A stretch of DNA of 64,000 nt from Nonomuraea helvata (GTDB taxonomy: Bacteria > Actinomycetota > Actinomycetes > Streptosporangiales > Streptosporangiaceae), in contig NZ_BAAAXV010000009.1 of NCBI RefSeq assembly GCF_039535785.1, forward strand, positions 434,001 to 498,000, in the 5' to 3' direction. Positions 1 through 7,851 of the stretch are shown here, one piece after another; position 1 is the stretch's first letter, and each line of letters begins with the position of its first letter. The notes below the pieces were generated by a model. That model was given only the letters and a program-made list of their open reading frames with translations. It did not search any database and was not told the origin of the DNA. The position numbers and the translations under genes were made by a program.

Positions 1-1
1 C

Positions 2-1231
2 GCCGGGGTGACGGTGACGGCCAGCCACAACCCGCCGCGGGACAACGGCTACAAGGTCTACTGGGGCGACGGCTCCCAGATCGTGCCGCCCGTCGACCGT
101 GACATCTCGGCCGCCATCGACACCGTGGGCCGCGTGGACCTGCTCCCCCTCCACGGTCCCGGCACGCTGACGGAGCTCGGCGAGAGCATCGTCGACGACT
201 ACATCACCGCCGTGAAGTCCCTGCCCCTGGGCGACGCCCGCGGCCTGCGCGTGGCGTACACACCGCTGCACGGGGTGGGCGGCGCCACACTCACAGGCGC
301 CTTCCTCGCCGCCGGCTTCGAGAACCCGGTGGCCGTCGAGGAGCAGCGCAACCCCGACCCCGACTTCCCCACGGTCTCCTTCCCCAACCCGGAGGAGCCC
401 GGGGCGATGGACCTGACCATCGCGCTGGCCGCCAAGCTCAACGCCGACCTGGTCCTGGCCAACGACCCGGACGCCGACAGGTGCGCGGTGGGGGTGCCGC
501 TGCCGGACGGGACGTGCCGCATGCTGACCGGCGACGAGGTCGGCGGCCTGCTGGCCGAGCACGTGATCAGCCACACCACCGGCGACCGCATGGTCGCCAC
601 CACCATCGTCTCCTCCACCCTGCTGAGCAAGATCGCCCGCGCGCACGGCGTCCGTTACGGGGAGACGCTGACCGGCTTCAAGTGGATCATCAAGGCGGGT
701 CCCGGGCTGGTCTTCGGCTACGAGGAGGCCATCGGCTACAGCGTCGGCTCCGACGCGGGCCTCCCGGTCCACGACAAGGACGGCATCGGGGCGGCCCTCA
801 CGGTGGCCGGCATCGCCGCGGCGGCCAAGCGCTCGGGCCGTACCCTGCTGGACCTCCTGGACGACCAGGCCCGCCGCTACGGCCTGCACGCGACCTCCCA
901 GCTGTCGTTCCGCGTGAGCGACCTCTCCCTGATCAGAGACGCCATGACCCGCCTGCGCACCCACCCACCGTCCGCTCTGGGCGGCCGGGCAGTGGTGCGT
1001 GCGGACGACCTGACGGAGGGCGACGGGGGCCTGCCGCCGACGGACGGGCTGCGGTACCGGCTCGCCGGCGACGCCCGCGTGGTCGTCCGGCCTTCCGGTA
1101 CGGAGCCCAAGCTGAAGTGCTATCTGGAGGTCGTCGTTCCGGTGAGCGGTGAGGTGGCGGAGGCGCGCGCCCAGGCCGCCCACGACCTCGACGCCCTGAA
1201 GAGCGACCTGTCCGTCACTCTGGGTCTGTAG
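2..1231 (+). CDS. Phosphomannomutase/phosphoglucomutase, 3' part (5' end outside window)
   Basis: An alpha-D-phosphohexomutase that interconverts hexose 1- and 6-phosphates in the cytoplasm. The visible part begins at the catalytic phosphoserine loop (TASHNP), so only the N-terminal part of domain 1 is missing. It continues through the magnesium loop DPDADR, the sugar-specificity loop GYEEAIGYSVG and the C-terminal phosphate-binding loop RPSGTEPKLKCY. The frame is open to the left edge, so the internal GTG at 8 is not the start. All diagnostic loops are intact and the gene looks functional. I cannot tell mannose from glucose specificity. In actinomycetes this gene commonly lies near adenosine deaminase and nucleoside phosphorylases, and adenosine deaminase and thymidine phosphorylase genes are downstream here. 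Confidence 0.93.
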   Translation, partial: AGVTVTASHNPPRDNGYKVYWGDGSQIVPPVDRDISAAIDTVGRVDLLPLHGPGTLTELGESIVDDYITAVKSLPLGDARGLRVAYTPLHGVGGATLTGAFLAAGFENPVAVEEQRNPDPDFPTVSFPNPEEPGAMDLTIALAAKLNADLVLANDPDADRCAVGVPLPDGTCRMLTGDEVGGLLAEHVISHTTGDRMVATTIVSSTLLSKIARAHGVRYGETLTGFKWIIKAGPGLVFGYEEAIGYSVGSDAGLPVHDKDGIGAALTVAGIAAAAKRSGRTLLDLLDDQARRYGLHATSQLSFRVSDLSLIRDAMTRLRTHPPSALGGRAVVRADDLTEGDGGLPPTDGLRYRLAGDARVVVRPSGTEPKLKCYLEVVVPVSGEVAEARAQAAHDLDALKSDLSVTLGL

Positions 1232-1246
1232 CCCGGTTCTCGGTTG

Positions 1247-1262
1247 GTCTCATCGCCGAGAC
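1247..1262. promoter_or_regulatory. Imperfect GTCTC-N6-GAGAC palindrome, outermost of the array
   Basis: GTCTC (1247-1251) and GAGAC (1258-1262) are flanked by TTG and AAC. This resembles the three better palindromes near the ATPase gene but is imperfect. It lies just after the mutase stop codon. Confidence 0.4.
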
Positions 1263-1272
1263 AACCAATGAT

Positions 1273-1296
1273 GGTGCAACCACATTTGGTTGCACC
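1273..1296. terminator. Hairpin GGTGCAACCA/TGGTTGCACC
   Basis: A perfect 10-bp stem (1273-1282 with 1287-1296) and 4-nt loop lie 40 bases after the mutase stop. There is no T-tract, as is usual in high-GC actinomycetes. It could terminate the mutase transcript or be an operator. Confidence 0.5.
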
Positions 1297-1326
1297 GCCC
1301 CGTCAAGGTCATCATGCGGAGGACTA

Positions 1327-1344
1327 GGTCTCATTCGTGAGACC
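1327..1344. promoter_or_regulatory. Palindrome GGTCTCA-N4-TGAGACC, upstream copy
   Basis: Perfect 7-bp arms with spacer TTCG. Its centre is 70 bp upstream of the centre of the copy at 1392-1419. The same arms recur at 2848-2865. Probable operator for an unknown regulator. Confidence 0.6.
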
Positions 1345-1391
1345 AAACCCTCAGTGAGGGCCACGAAGACCATGCGTTGATACCAACGCTT

Positions 1392-1419
1392 CAGTTAGTC
1401 TCATTCATGAGACTAACTG
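1392..1419. promoter_or_regulatory. 28-bp perfect palindrome overlapping the ATPase ribosome-binding site
   Basis: The arms CAGTTAGTCTCAT and ATGAGACTAACTG are perfect 13-bp inverted repeats around TC. The core AGTCTCA-N4-TGAGACT matches the neighbouring copies. The last base is the first G of the GGAGG Shine-Dalgarno (1419-1423), so a bound protein or RNA hairpin would directly affect expression of the gene starting at 1428. Confidence 0.7.
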
Positions 1420-1427
1420 GAGGATCG

Positions 1428-2837
1428 ATGGAACCGTTCATCGGCAGGCGCCGCGAGCTCACCGTCCTGCGGCGAGCTCTCGAGAAGACGGCGCGTCAGC
1501 GGTTCGACCGACCTGGGCGTGCGCTGCTCATACGGGGGCGCCGCCGGGTCGGGAAGTCCCGGCTGGCGGAGGAGTTCATCCGGCAAGCACAGCTGCCCCA
1601 CGTCTACTACACAGCCACCGGTCAGACGCTGGGCGAGGAACTCCGCACCTTCGTCGAGGAGGCGCGCGCGTCGAACCTGCCCGCCGCGTCGGTCTTCGAT
1701 GACAAGCAACCCGGATCATGGCATGACGCTCTCTCCCTTCTGGCTCGGGCTCTGCCAGAGGACTCCCCCAGCATCGTGGTCATCGACGAGCTTCCCTACC
1801 TCATCAAGGCGGACCCCACGTTGGAGGGGGTGCTCCAGAAGCTCTTCGACAAGGAGTTCTCCAGACGGCCTGTCCTGTTGCTCCTCATCGGCTCTGACCT
1901 GTCCATGATGGAGGCGATCAACACCTACAGCCGCCCCTTCTACCAGCGGGCCGCTGATTTCGTAGTTCACCCTCTGACGCCATATGACATCGGAGAGGCA
2001 CTCGACCTTCCCCCCGCAGAGGCGTTCGACGCACATCTGGTGTCGGGCGGGCTGCCGATGATCTGCGAGGAGTGGCCCAAGGGCGGTTCCCTCTGGACGT
2101 ATTTGGAGCAGGCACTCGAGGACCCGCTCTCGGCCTTGATAGTCAGCGGAGAGCGGGCCCTGGCTGCTGAGTGCCCGCCTGAAGCGCACGCTCATCAAGT
2201 CCTCAACGCCATCGGCTCCGGGCAACGCACGCACTCCAATATCGCGACCGCCACCCAGGGCATCCCCCGTGCGACGATGAATCGCGCACTCCAGCTTCTT
2301 CTGGAAAAGCGCATGATCGCCGTGGACAGACCGCTGTCGACGCGCCCATCCCGGGACTCGCGATATCGCGTGATCGACTCGCATCTGCGATTCTGGATCC
2401 CCTTCATCGGATCCCGCCTGACCGACATCGAGCGCGGCCGTGGAGACAGAGTCCTGGAGCGGATCCGCCTGTCCTGGACATCGTGGCGAGGAATGGCCAT
2501 CGAGCCCCTGATCCAGGAGTCGTTCCGCCGCATGGACGGGCTGCCCGAGCCGACTGGCGCCATTGGCGGTTACTGGACACGCAGCAACGATCCGGAGATC
2601 GACATCGTCGGTGCCGACCGGGAGCCGATCGCGAAGCAGATCACCATGCTCGGCTCCATCAAGTGGCTGGAGAACCGGCCATTCGATCAACACGACATGA
2701 AAGAACTCATCGTCCACCAGTCAAAGATGCCGGGAGCAGACACGTCCACGCCGCTCTATGCGGTCTCCCGAAGCGGATGCGATGTGGCGGGCATCACGCA
2801 CATCACGCCGGAGAAACTGCTGGACGTCTGGCGATAA
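1428..2837 (+). CDS. AAA ATPase with C-terminal DUF234-like domain
   Basis: A 469-residue P-loop ATPase of the archaeal-ATPase/DUF234 type. Walker A is GRRRVGKS (37-44) and Walker B is IVVIDE (116-121). A winged-helix-like stretch follows around 260-320. The C-terminal domain has EIDIV (390-394) and GSIKW (409-413), reminiscent of the D...(E)xK core of PD-(D/E)XK nucleases, which DUF234 is thought to resemble; a serine replaces the usual glutamate. The start at 1428 has GGAGG four bases upstream; an in-frame codon at 1377 lies before the palindrome and is less likely. The gene stands alone between palindromic sites at 1247, 1327, 1392 and 2848. The family's physiological role is not known to me; it could regulate through its winged helix or act as a defence or transport-linked ATPase. 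Confidence 0.85.
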   Translation: MEPFIGRRRELTVLRRALEKTARQRFDRPGRALLIRGRRRVGKSRLAEEFIRQAQLPHVYYTATGQTLGEELRTFVEEARASNLPAASVFDDKQPGSWHDALSLLARALPEDSPSIVVIDELPYLIKADPTLEGVLQKLFDKEFSRRPVLLLLIGSDLSMMEAINTYSRPFYQRAADFVVHPLTPYDIGEALDLPPAEAFDAHLVSGGLPMICEEWPKGGSLWTYLEQALEDPLSALIVSGERALAAECPPEAHAHQVLNAIGSGQRTHSNIATATQGIPRATMNRALQLLLEKRMIAVDRPLSTRPSRDSRYRVIDSHLRFWIPFIGSRLTDIERGRGDRVLERIRLSWTSWRGMAIEPLIQESFRRMDGLPEPTGAIGGYWTRSNDPEIDIVGADREPIAKQITMLGSIKWLENRPFDQHDMKELIVHQSKMPGADTSTPLYAVSRSGCDVAGITHITPEKLLDVWR

Positions 2838-2847
2838 GGGCGCTCTT

Positions 2848-2865
2848 GGTCTCACCGATGAGACC
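2848..2865. promoter_or_regulatory. Palindrome GGTCTCA-N4-TGAGACC, downstream copy
   Basis: Arms identical to the 1327 copy, with spacer CCGA, begin 10 bases after the ATPase stop codon. The ATPase gene is therefore bracketed by the same site. Confidence 0.6.
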
Positions 2866-2997
2866 TACTTGAGGACACGACGGCTGCGGGAAGCCCACAA
2901 CCTGCCGCACCCAGGTGAGCCGCCAAAATCGGATGATCGAACTGAGCGGCGACGGTCGAGCAACGTCCCTGGCGCCCGACCTACGCTTTGGCACAGG

Positions 2998-3519
2998 TCA
3001 TCCCGGCGACGGCTGCTCCGCGCTGCCGCAGAACCCCGCGCCCAGATACCGGCGCAGGGCCTCTCGACCGCATGGAACGAAACGCCACTGATCAACGACC
3101 TCGGCCAGGTCGGTCTCGGTCAGCCAGCCCAGCCAGGCGATCTCGGACGGGTCCGGGACCAGCGGTTCGGTGAGGACGGCCTCATGCACGCCGAACCAGA
3201 CGGGACTGACCCCCTGCCCGCACAGAAACTTGAAAAGGAAACGCACCGGGACACCGACGCCCAGTTCTTCGGCCAGTTCCCGGGCCGCTGCCACCTCATA
3301 CGACTCGCCCACGCCAACACCGCCACCGACCAGAACGTCATAGTGACCGGGAAAGCGGATATGCCGCTCCGAACGGCGCAGCACCAGGATCCGCCCCACC
3401 TCGTCGCGGCAGATCGTCGTCGCGATCCGATGCAACCAGCCTCGACGCACCGCCTCGCCTCGATCCACCACCCCCAGCACACGGTCCAGATCATCGACGC
3501 GCTCGATCGACTCATCCAC
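2998..3519 (-). CDS. NUDIX hydrolase
   Basis: A 173-residue Nudix protein. The full Nudix box Gx5Ex7REUxEExGU spans residues 66-88 (G66, E72, R80-E81, E84-E85, G87), so the metal-binding helix is intact. Family members hydrolyse nucleoside diphosphates linked to another group, or related pyrophosphates; the substrate cannot be read from sequence. The region before the box (RRSERHIRFPGHYD) resembles the isopentenyl-diphosphate-isomerase/YfcD branch. The GTG start at 3519 has no clear Shine-Dalgarno, so the start is uncertain. The gene converges on the ATPase and stands alone. Confidence 0.85.
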   Translation of the reverse strand: MDESIERVDDLDRVLGVVDRGEAVRRGWLHRIATTICRDEVGRILVLRRSERHIRFPGHYDVLVGGGVGVGESYEVAAARELAEELGVGVPVRFLFKFLCGQGVSPVWFGVHEAVLTEPLVPDPSEIAWLGWLTETDLAEVVDQWRFVPCGREALRRYLGAGFCGSAEQPSPG

Positions 3520-3826
3520 GGAGAAACAATCTCAGCCCCCACCGACAAGCCACACCCACCTCGCGTTGACCCAGCTCAACAGCCGCAGCTCGTAGAAATC
3601 CCCGGCCCGCCTTCATGACGGCATTCCCGACTGTCGCCGCGATGCCGGACGGAGCAGCAGCCCATGCTCCGCCGACGGAGATCCAGTCCGTTGACGGATG
3701 GTCGTGGAAGATCACCTGTTCTGCTGGATCTCCGTTCTCATGCCTCCGGTTTCCGGGCCGATACCTTGGCCAACCGCCGATGACCTCAACTTCCCGGCAT
3801 TGGGGCCTGCCATGCGGCGGAGCGGG
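3520..3826. other. Intergenic stretch without a supported gene
   Basis: About 300 bases between two leftward genes. Short open frames here lack recognisable motifs or good ribosome-binding sites. It must contain the Nudix promoter; I see no clear hairpin or repeat. Confidence 0.5.
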
Positions 3827-4354
3827 TCACCTTCCCTGGCGGGCGGCCTTGCCACCGGCGCCGAAGAAGAAGATGGCCGCGGCCACACCCAGCACGACGA
3901 CGAGCACGTCGGCGACCAGCGTGAGCGTGGGCAGGGTGATGAACAGGTCCGCCGCCTTGAACAGGACGGAGATGATGACGATGATCGTGGCGAAGATCCG
4001 GACGACGCCGCCGCCGCGCAACGCCAGCCAGGCGAGCAGTACGAGCACGAGCGACCAGAAGATCGTGCTGTAGGCGAGCCCAGAGTAGATCATCTGGAGC
4101 CCCTCGAACCGGTCGCTGTGGATGTCGACCTCGGCGGGGTTGATGGAGGCAGAGCCCATGTCCGAATTCGCGGCGATCTGTTCTTTGATCGCCTCTGCGC
4201 CGGAGATGATGAGTCCGATGGCGCTGATCACGTTGAGCGTCGCGGCGGCGATGGCTGCGTACACCGCTCGGCTTAAGTTCGCCGGCCTCTGAGGGGCCTC
4301 GGCGGCGCGCCGGTCTTCGAAGTGGGCGGGTGCTTGCCGTTCGTACATGGACAT
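3827..4354 (-). CDS. Four-helix membrane protein of unknown function
   Basis: A 175-residue protein with a charged cytoplasmic N terminus (to about 28) and four hydrophobic segments: about 29-51, 88-110, 118-139 and 142-167. It ends in a short basic tail (GGKAARQGR). The region between helices 1 and 2 (about 52-87) is polar and likely extracellular. The layout fits small actinobacterial membrane proteins annotated only as hypothetical; I do not recognise a family. The ATG at 4354 is preceded by AAAGAGA; a second ATG lies two codons later. No neighbour suggests a role. Confidence 0.75.
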   Translation of the reverse strand: MSMYERQAPAHFEDRRAAEAPQRPANLSRAVYAAIAAATLNVISAIGLIISGAEAIKEQIAANSDMGSASINPAEVDIHSDRFEGLQMIYSGLAYSTIFWSLVLVLLAWLALRGGGVVRIFATIIVIISVLFKAADLFITLPTLTLVADVLVVVLGVAAAIFFFGAGGKAARQGR

Positions 4355-4959
4355 GCGGATCTCTTTCCGGAACGTTGTGCGTCTCGCACGATGCGGTGTT
4401 CAACGACCTGTGTCAGGCACTCCGCGATCGTTTATGCGCGCGCATTTCGCGCGGCCTTGAGAGGTATACCAGATTCGCCCGGACTTCGAGGGCGGCGGCG
4501 AATTATGGGAGCGCCCACGACAACAATCCCCTCCGTTCGACCGGCGGCGGAAAAGTGGCTTCCCAGGCGACAATCCCATCGCTCACCTGCGACGGAAGAG
4601 GGACGGAAGAAAAACGGAAGGCGAGTACTTTAATGTCCTGCGAAGTCGGACGGGCCCGTATCGCCACCCGCGACGACCACGGACTACAAGCAGGAGATGA
4701 AACTCAAGACGATTATTGTGTTTCTATCCGAAGCCTCTTCGGAGCCGTGGTTTTCGGCGTCTCCGCCGAGTCGAGCTTGCGGAAGAATGACACGCGATAA
4801 ATGTCCCCAGGGCGTTCTGTCAGGGTCCTTCGGAGAAACCGGTCGGCGGCTTCGTCCTGTGGGGGGCCGCGCCCCCCACAGGGCGTTGTCCGAAGCTCTC
4901 GACGCGCGGAGCGCGCCTTGTGAAGGCGATGCTTCAGGTGTCTCTGTGCGCTTTCGAGG
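4355..4959. other. 605-base stretch without a supported gene
   Basis: The left part (4400-4800) has lower GC than its surroundings and no coding-like frame with a good start, and probably holds the promoter of the leftward membrane protein. The right end carries a strong hairpin (4856-4882) that fits the terminator of the MerR-sigma-GyrI operon. Confidence 0.5.
4856..4882. terminator. 12-bp GC hairpin terminator
   Basis: CCTGTGGGGGGC (4856-4867) pairs perfectly with GCCCCCCACAGG (4871-4882) across a CGC loop. It lies about 80 bases beyond the stop of the GyrI-like gene, the last gene of the leftward operon. Confidence 0.75.
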
Positions 4960-5445
4960 TCAGGCCAGGCGGAACTGGAGTTCGGTGTCCCAGTTGTTCA
5001 TGTCGGGCTCCTCCAGCGGATTGGTCTTGTAGAACTCCAGGCGGCAGCCCCAGAGCTCGGTGCCGTCCTTCTCGGTCATGTCCCAGGTCAGCCCCTGCTC
5101 CTCGCCCCACTTCAGCACCGAGGAGATGACGCCGGCCAACTGGTCCGGGTGGCCGTGGTGGGAGGCCGTGACGTAGCGGCCCGCGGGGAGGACGTCGGCG
5201 AAGATGTCGTCCTCTCCCTCCACCGGCGTGGCAACCGGCACCCCGGCCTGTACCACCAGCCGGTCCTCGGCCATGTTGATGCTGTCGTACCTGAGGAACG
5301 GGGCCGCGGTGGGGGCCGCGCCGCGCTCGGCGAGCCAGCCGATCAGGCCGGCGATGCGGTCCCCGACCAGGCCGAAGCTGGTCATGGTGATGGTCCTGCG
5401 GATCCCGATGTAAGGACGGTCCGGGACATCGATGATGTGTGGCAT
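4960..5445 (-). CDS. GyrI-like small-molecule-binding domain protein
   Basis: A 161-residue stand-alone GyrI/AraC effector-binding (SHS2-fold) domain. Features include the opening segment RPYIGIRRTITM, the central LPAGRYVTASHHGHPDQL and the late segment LEFYKTNPLEEPDMNNWDTELQFRL; the last is typical of the family's closing strand with its acidic ligand-facing residue. Such proteins bind or sometimes hydrolyse small cationic or cyclic molecules. The gene starts 10 bases after the sigma-factor stop, so it is the third gene of the MerR-sigma-GyrI operon. The MerR protein carries a similar domain at its own C terminus, suggesting both bind the same ligand (inference). Confidence 0.88.
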   Translation of the reverse strand: MPHIIDVPDRPYIGIRRTITMTSFGLVGDRIAGLIGWLAERGAAPTAAPFLRYDSINMAEDRLVVQAGVPVATPVEGEDDIFADVLPAGRYVTASHHGHPDQLAGVISSVLKWGEEQGLTWDMTEKDGTELWGCRLEFYKTNPLEEPDMNNWDTELQFRLA

Positions 5446-5455
5446 GTTTCCTCCT

Positions 5456-6367
5456 TCACCCCTCAGTACGGAGCGCGTGGGCGAAACTCATCGGCAGGTC
5501 GAAGAAGGGGAACAGGCCGGGATCCAGGTACGTGGTCACGCCCGTGATCAGGCCGCCCGCGACGTCCAGGACGACCAGGGCGAACGCCCGGCCGTCCATG
5601 TACTGGCCGAGGGCCGGCGAGCCGTTGGCGCGGGTCGGCAGGAGGCGGGCGCCGGCGCACGGCGCGTCCGACGCGAGCAGCACCGCCCGGATGCTCTCGC
5701 GGCCCCGCAGCCACCACGTGAACGGCGGCATCGACATCGTGGCGTCCTCGTGCAGCAGCGACACCAGCGCGGACACGTCGTACCGCTCGAAGGCGGACAC
5801 GTAGCGGGACAGGAGCTCCTCGTCCACCTCCAGGTCGGCGGGCTCCACGGCGGGGAGCTTGGCGCGGGCCCGTTGCAGGGTGCTGTTGACGGAGGTGACC
5901 GTGGTGGACAGCAGAACGGCGGTCTCGGCGGCGCTCCACCTGAGCACGTCGCGGAGGATGAGGACGGCGCGCTGCCGGGGCGGGAGGTGCTGCAGGGCCG
6001 CCACGAAGGCCAGGCGGACGGTCTCGCGGGCCACCGCCAGGTCCTCGGGGCTGACGCGACTGTCCGGGATGGGGTGGATCCAGCGTTCGGGAGGGAGGGG
6101 CGCGCCCAGTTCGGCGCCCGGGACGGCGGCCGGGCCGAGGTCCATGGCGCGGGCTCGGCGTTGCGGGCCGCGCAGCATGTCGAGGCAGATGTTCGTGGCC
6201 AGGTGGAACAGCCACGAGCGCAGCGGTCCGCGCGAAGCGTCGTACGTGCGCCACGCCCTGACGAACGTCTCCTGCACCGCGTCCTCGGCCTCGAACCCCG
6301 AGCCCAGCATGCGGTAGCAGTAACCGGTCAGCTCGCCCCGGTGCCACTCCAGCTCCGTCGCGTCCAC
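5456..6367 (-). CDS. ECF sigma factor with C-terminal SnoaL-like domain (SigX5/TIGR02960-like)
   Basis: A 303-residue RNA polymerase sigma-70 factor of the ECF group. Region 2 includes GYCYRMLGSGFEAEDAVQETFVRAW and region 4 includes LPPRQRAVLILRDVLRWSAAETA. A SnoaL/NTF2-like domain of about 110 residues follows, from about residue 195 (YVSAFERYDVSALVSLLHEDATM). Such C-terminal domains are known to modulate activity in ECF41-like groups, replacing a classical anti-sigma. I chose the GTG at 6367: it overlaps the MerR stop by one base (TAGTG), implying translational coupling. An earlier frame-compatible ATG at 6406 lies inside merR. It is the middle gene of the three-gene operon. Confidence 0.88.
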   Translation of the reverse strand: MDATELEWHRGELTGYCYRMLGSGFEAEDAVQETFVRAWRTYDASRGPLRSWLFHLATNICLDMLRGPQRRARAMDLGPAAVPGAELGAPLPPERWIHPIPDSRVSPEDLAVARETVRLAFVAALQHLPPRQRAVLILRDVLRWSAAETAVLLSTTVTSVNSTLQRARAKLPAVEPADLEVDEELLSRYVSAFERYDVSALVSLLHEDATMSMPPFTWWLRGRESIRAVLLASDAPCAGARLLPTRANGSPALGQYMDGRAFALVVLDVAGGLITGVTTYLDPGLFPFFDLPMSFAHALRTEG

Positions 6368-7185
6368 TACGCCGGAGTCACCTCGATCTGGAGTTCGGTC
6401 ACCCATTCGTCCAGGTTGTCGGGGCAGTAGAGGGAGATCTCCCTCGCCAGCCCCAGAGAACGGTAGCCGTTCTCCTCGATCCAGTGGGCCAGCGCCTGGA
6501 ACGTCGGCAGCGCCGCGTCCATCGACCCATGGTGGATGATCGTGGCCGCGGTCGGCATCGCGGGCAGGTCCACCACCTGGAAGTCGTACGGGTCGCCGGA
6601 CGTCACGGCGGCCGGCAGGCAGGCGTGGATCATGACGGACCCGTCGTCCTCCTCTTCGTAGTACGCGAGCCCCGGACCGGTGATCCGGACGGAGGCGGCC
6701 TCCAGCCGGCGGCAGAGCTCGCCGAAGAGCGGTGTGATCACGGGGCCTATGTGCTCGCTCTCATAGCCGGCCGCCCGGGCGCTCAGCTCGGCGACCCGGA
6801 CGGGACTCACCGACTTGAGAACAATCTCCGCCGTCCGCAAGTGGCCCTCCCTTTCGATGGTGCGCAATCGCGCCTCGACGCCTCGGAGCCTGGCCAGGTC
6901 GGCGTTGATCTGGGCTTCGAGCTGGGCGCGGCGCATGCGTACCATGCCGTGCAGCTCCTCCGCGCTGACCTTCTCGTCCAGGATCGCGCTGACCTGCTCC
7001 AGCGTGAAGCCGAGGCCCTTGATCGCGACGATCCGGTTGAGCCTGGACAGCTGTGCGGCCTGATAGGAGCGGTAGCCCGTGACCGGGTCCACGTGCGCGG
7101 GGCGCAGCAGGCCGATGGCGTCGTAGTGGCGCAACATCCGCACCGACACCAACCCGAGCCTGGCGAAATCTCCGATGCTGAACAT
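6367..7185 (-). CDS. MerR-family regulator with GyrI-like effector domain
   Basis: A 272-residue regulator. The N-terminal MerR winged helix includes FSIGDFARLGLVSVRMLRHYD and GYRSYQAAQLSRLNRI. A dimerisation coiled coil follows (about 75-115), then a GyrI-like ligand domain (about 120-270) ending WVTELQIEVTPA. This is the BmrR/BltR architecture that senses small lipophilic or cationic compounds. The ATG at 7185 sits about ten bases after a MerR-type promoter with a 19-bp spacer (7196-7226), so autoregulation is likely. It is the first gene of an operon with an ECF sigma factor and a stand-alone GyrI protein. Confidence 0.9.
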   Translation of the reverse strand: MFSIGDFARLGLVSVRMLRHYDAIGLLRPAHVDPVTGYRSYQAAQLSRLNRIVAIKGLGFTLEQVSAILDEKVSAEELHGMVRMRRAQLEAQINADLARLRGVEARLRTIEREGHLRTAEIVLKSVSPVRVAELSARAAGYESEHIGPVITPLFGELCRRLEAASVRITGPGLAYYEEEDDGSVMIHACLPAAVTSGDPYDFQVVDLPAMPTAATIIHHGSMDAALPTFQALAHWIEENGYRSLGLAREISLYCPDNLDEWVTELQIEVTPA

Positions 7186-7195
7186 GACACCTCTA

Positions 7196-7226
7196 GGTGT
7201 AGGGCCTCACACCGTGTCAGGGTCAA
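7196..7226 (-). promoter_or_regulatory. MerR-type promoter with overlong spacer and dyad
   Basis: On the minus strand, TTGACC (7226-7221) and TACACC (7201-7196) are separated by 19 bp, the stretched spacing typical of MerR-controlled promoters. The dyad GGTGT (7196-7200)/ACACC (7209-7213) lies in the spacer/-10 region. The predicted start point is only a few bases before the merR ATG. Confidence 0.55.
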
Positions 7227-7239
7227 CCTATGGCGATAC

Positions 7240-7851
7240 CTAGGCGATGACGATCGCCGCGACCACCAGCACCACGGCCACCACCAGCACCGCGATGGCG
7301 TCGTAGGACCACGTGACCCGGCCCGGCGCCGCCTCCTGATCGCGGAATCTGGCCGACTCGGCGCGCTCGCGGATCTGCTCGCCCACCCAGTCGGCGTGCG
7401 TCTTGCCCGCGAACGCCTCCGCCGCCGCCTGCTCGGCCTTCGACAGCGTAGGCTCGGTGCGGTAGCGCCCCCGCGTCTGCCTGGGCGCCCCGCGCCGCTG
7501 CGCCCTGGCCCGCTCCCGGGCGCTGCTCATCGGCGTCCAGAGCCGCAGCACCTGCCCGTCGCCGTACTCGACGTTGATCGAGTGGGACACCGTCACGTCC
7601 CCTACCGAGGCCCACGGCAGGAACGTGGTGCGGAGCGGGTTGCGACCGAGCAGGCCCTCCTCCGTGAACACGGTGGCGGGGCGCATCGCGACCACGTAGA
7701 CCAGCGCCGTCAGCGCGCCGAGCACGGCCAGGGCGACCAGCGAGGACTTGCCGGTGTAGTGGGCGATCAGGTCCCACACGTTGAAGGCGACGAAGGCCAG
7801 CCAGACCCACCCCAGCACGAACGCGGTCCTGGACCGGTAGGTCTGCTTCAC
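7240..7851 (-). CDS. PH-domain (bPH2-like) membrane protein
   Basis: A 203-residue protein with two N-terminal transmembrane segments (about 8-28 and 35-55), then a bacterial PH-like domain. The domain includes VVAMRPATVFTEEGLLGRNPLRTTFLPWASV and VEYGDGQVLRLWTP. A charged linker precedes a final C-terminal hydrophobic helix (about 183-203). Such proteins are membrane-anchored and functionally uncharacterised. The GTG at 7851 overlaps the adenosine deaminase stop (GTGA), so translation is coupled. Actinobacterial adenosine deaminase genes are often followed by a PH-domain gene. Confidence 0.85.
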   Translation of the reverse strand: MKQTYRSRTAFVLGWVWLAFVAFNVWDLIAHYTGKSSLVALAVLGALTALVYVVAMRPATVFTEEGLLGRNPLRTTFLPWASVGDVTVSHSINVEYGDGQVLRLWTPMSSARERARAQRRGAPRQTRGRYRTEPTLSKAEQAAAEAFAGKTHADWVGEQIRERAESARFRDQEAAPGRVTWSYDAIAVLVVAVVLVVAAIVIA

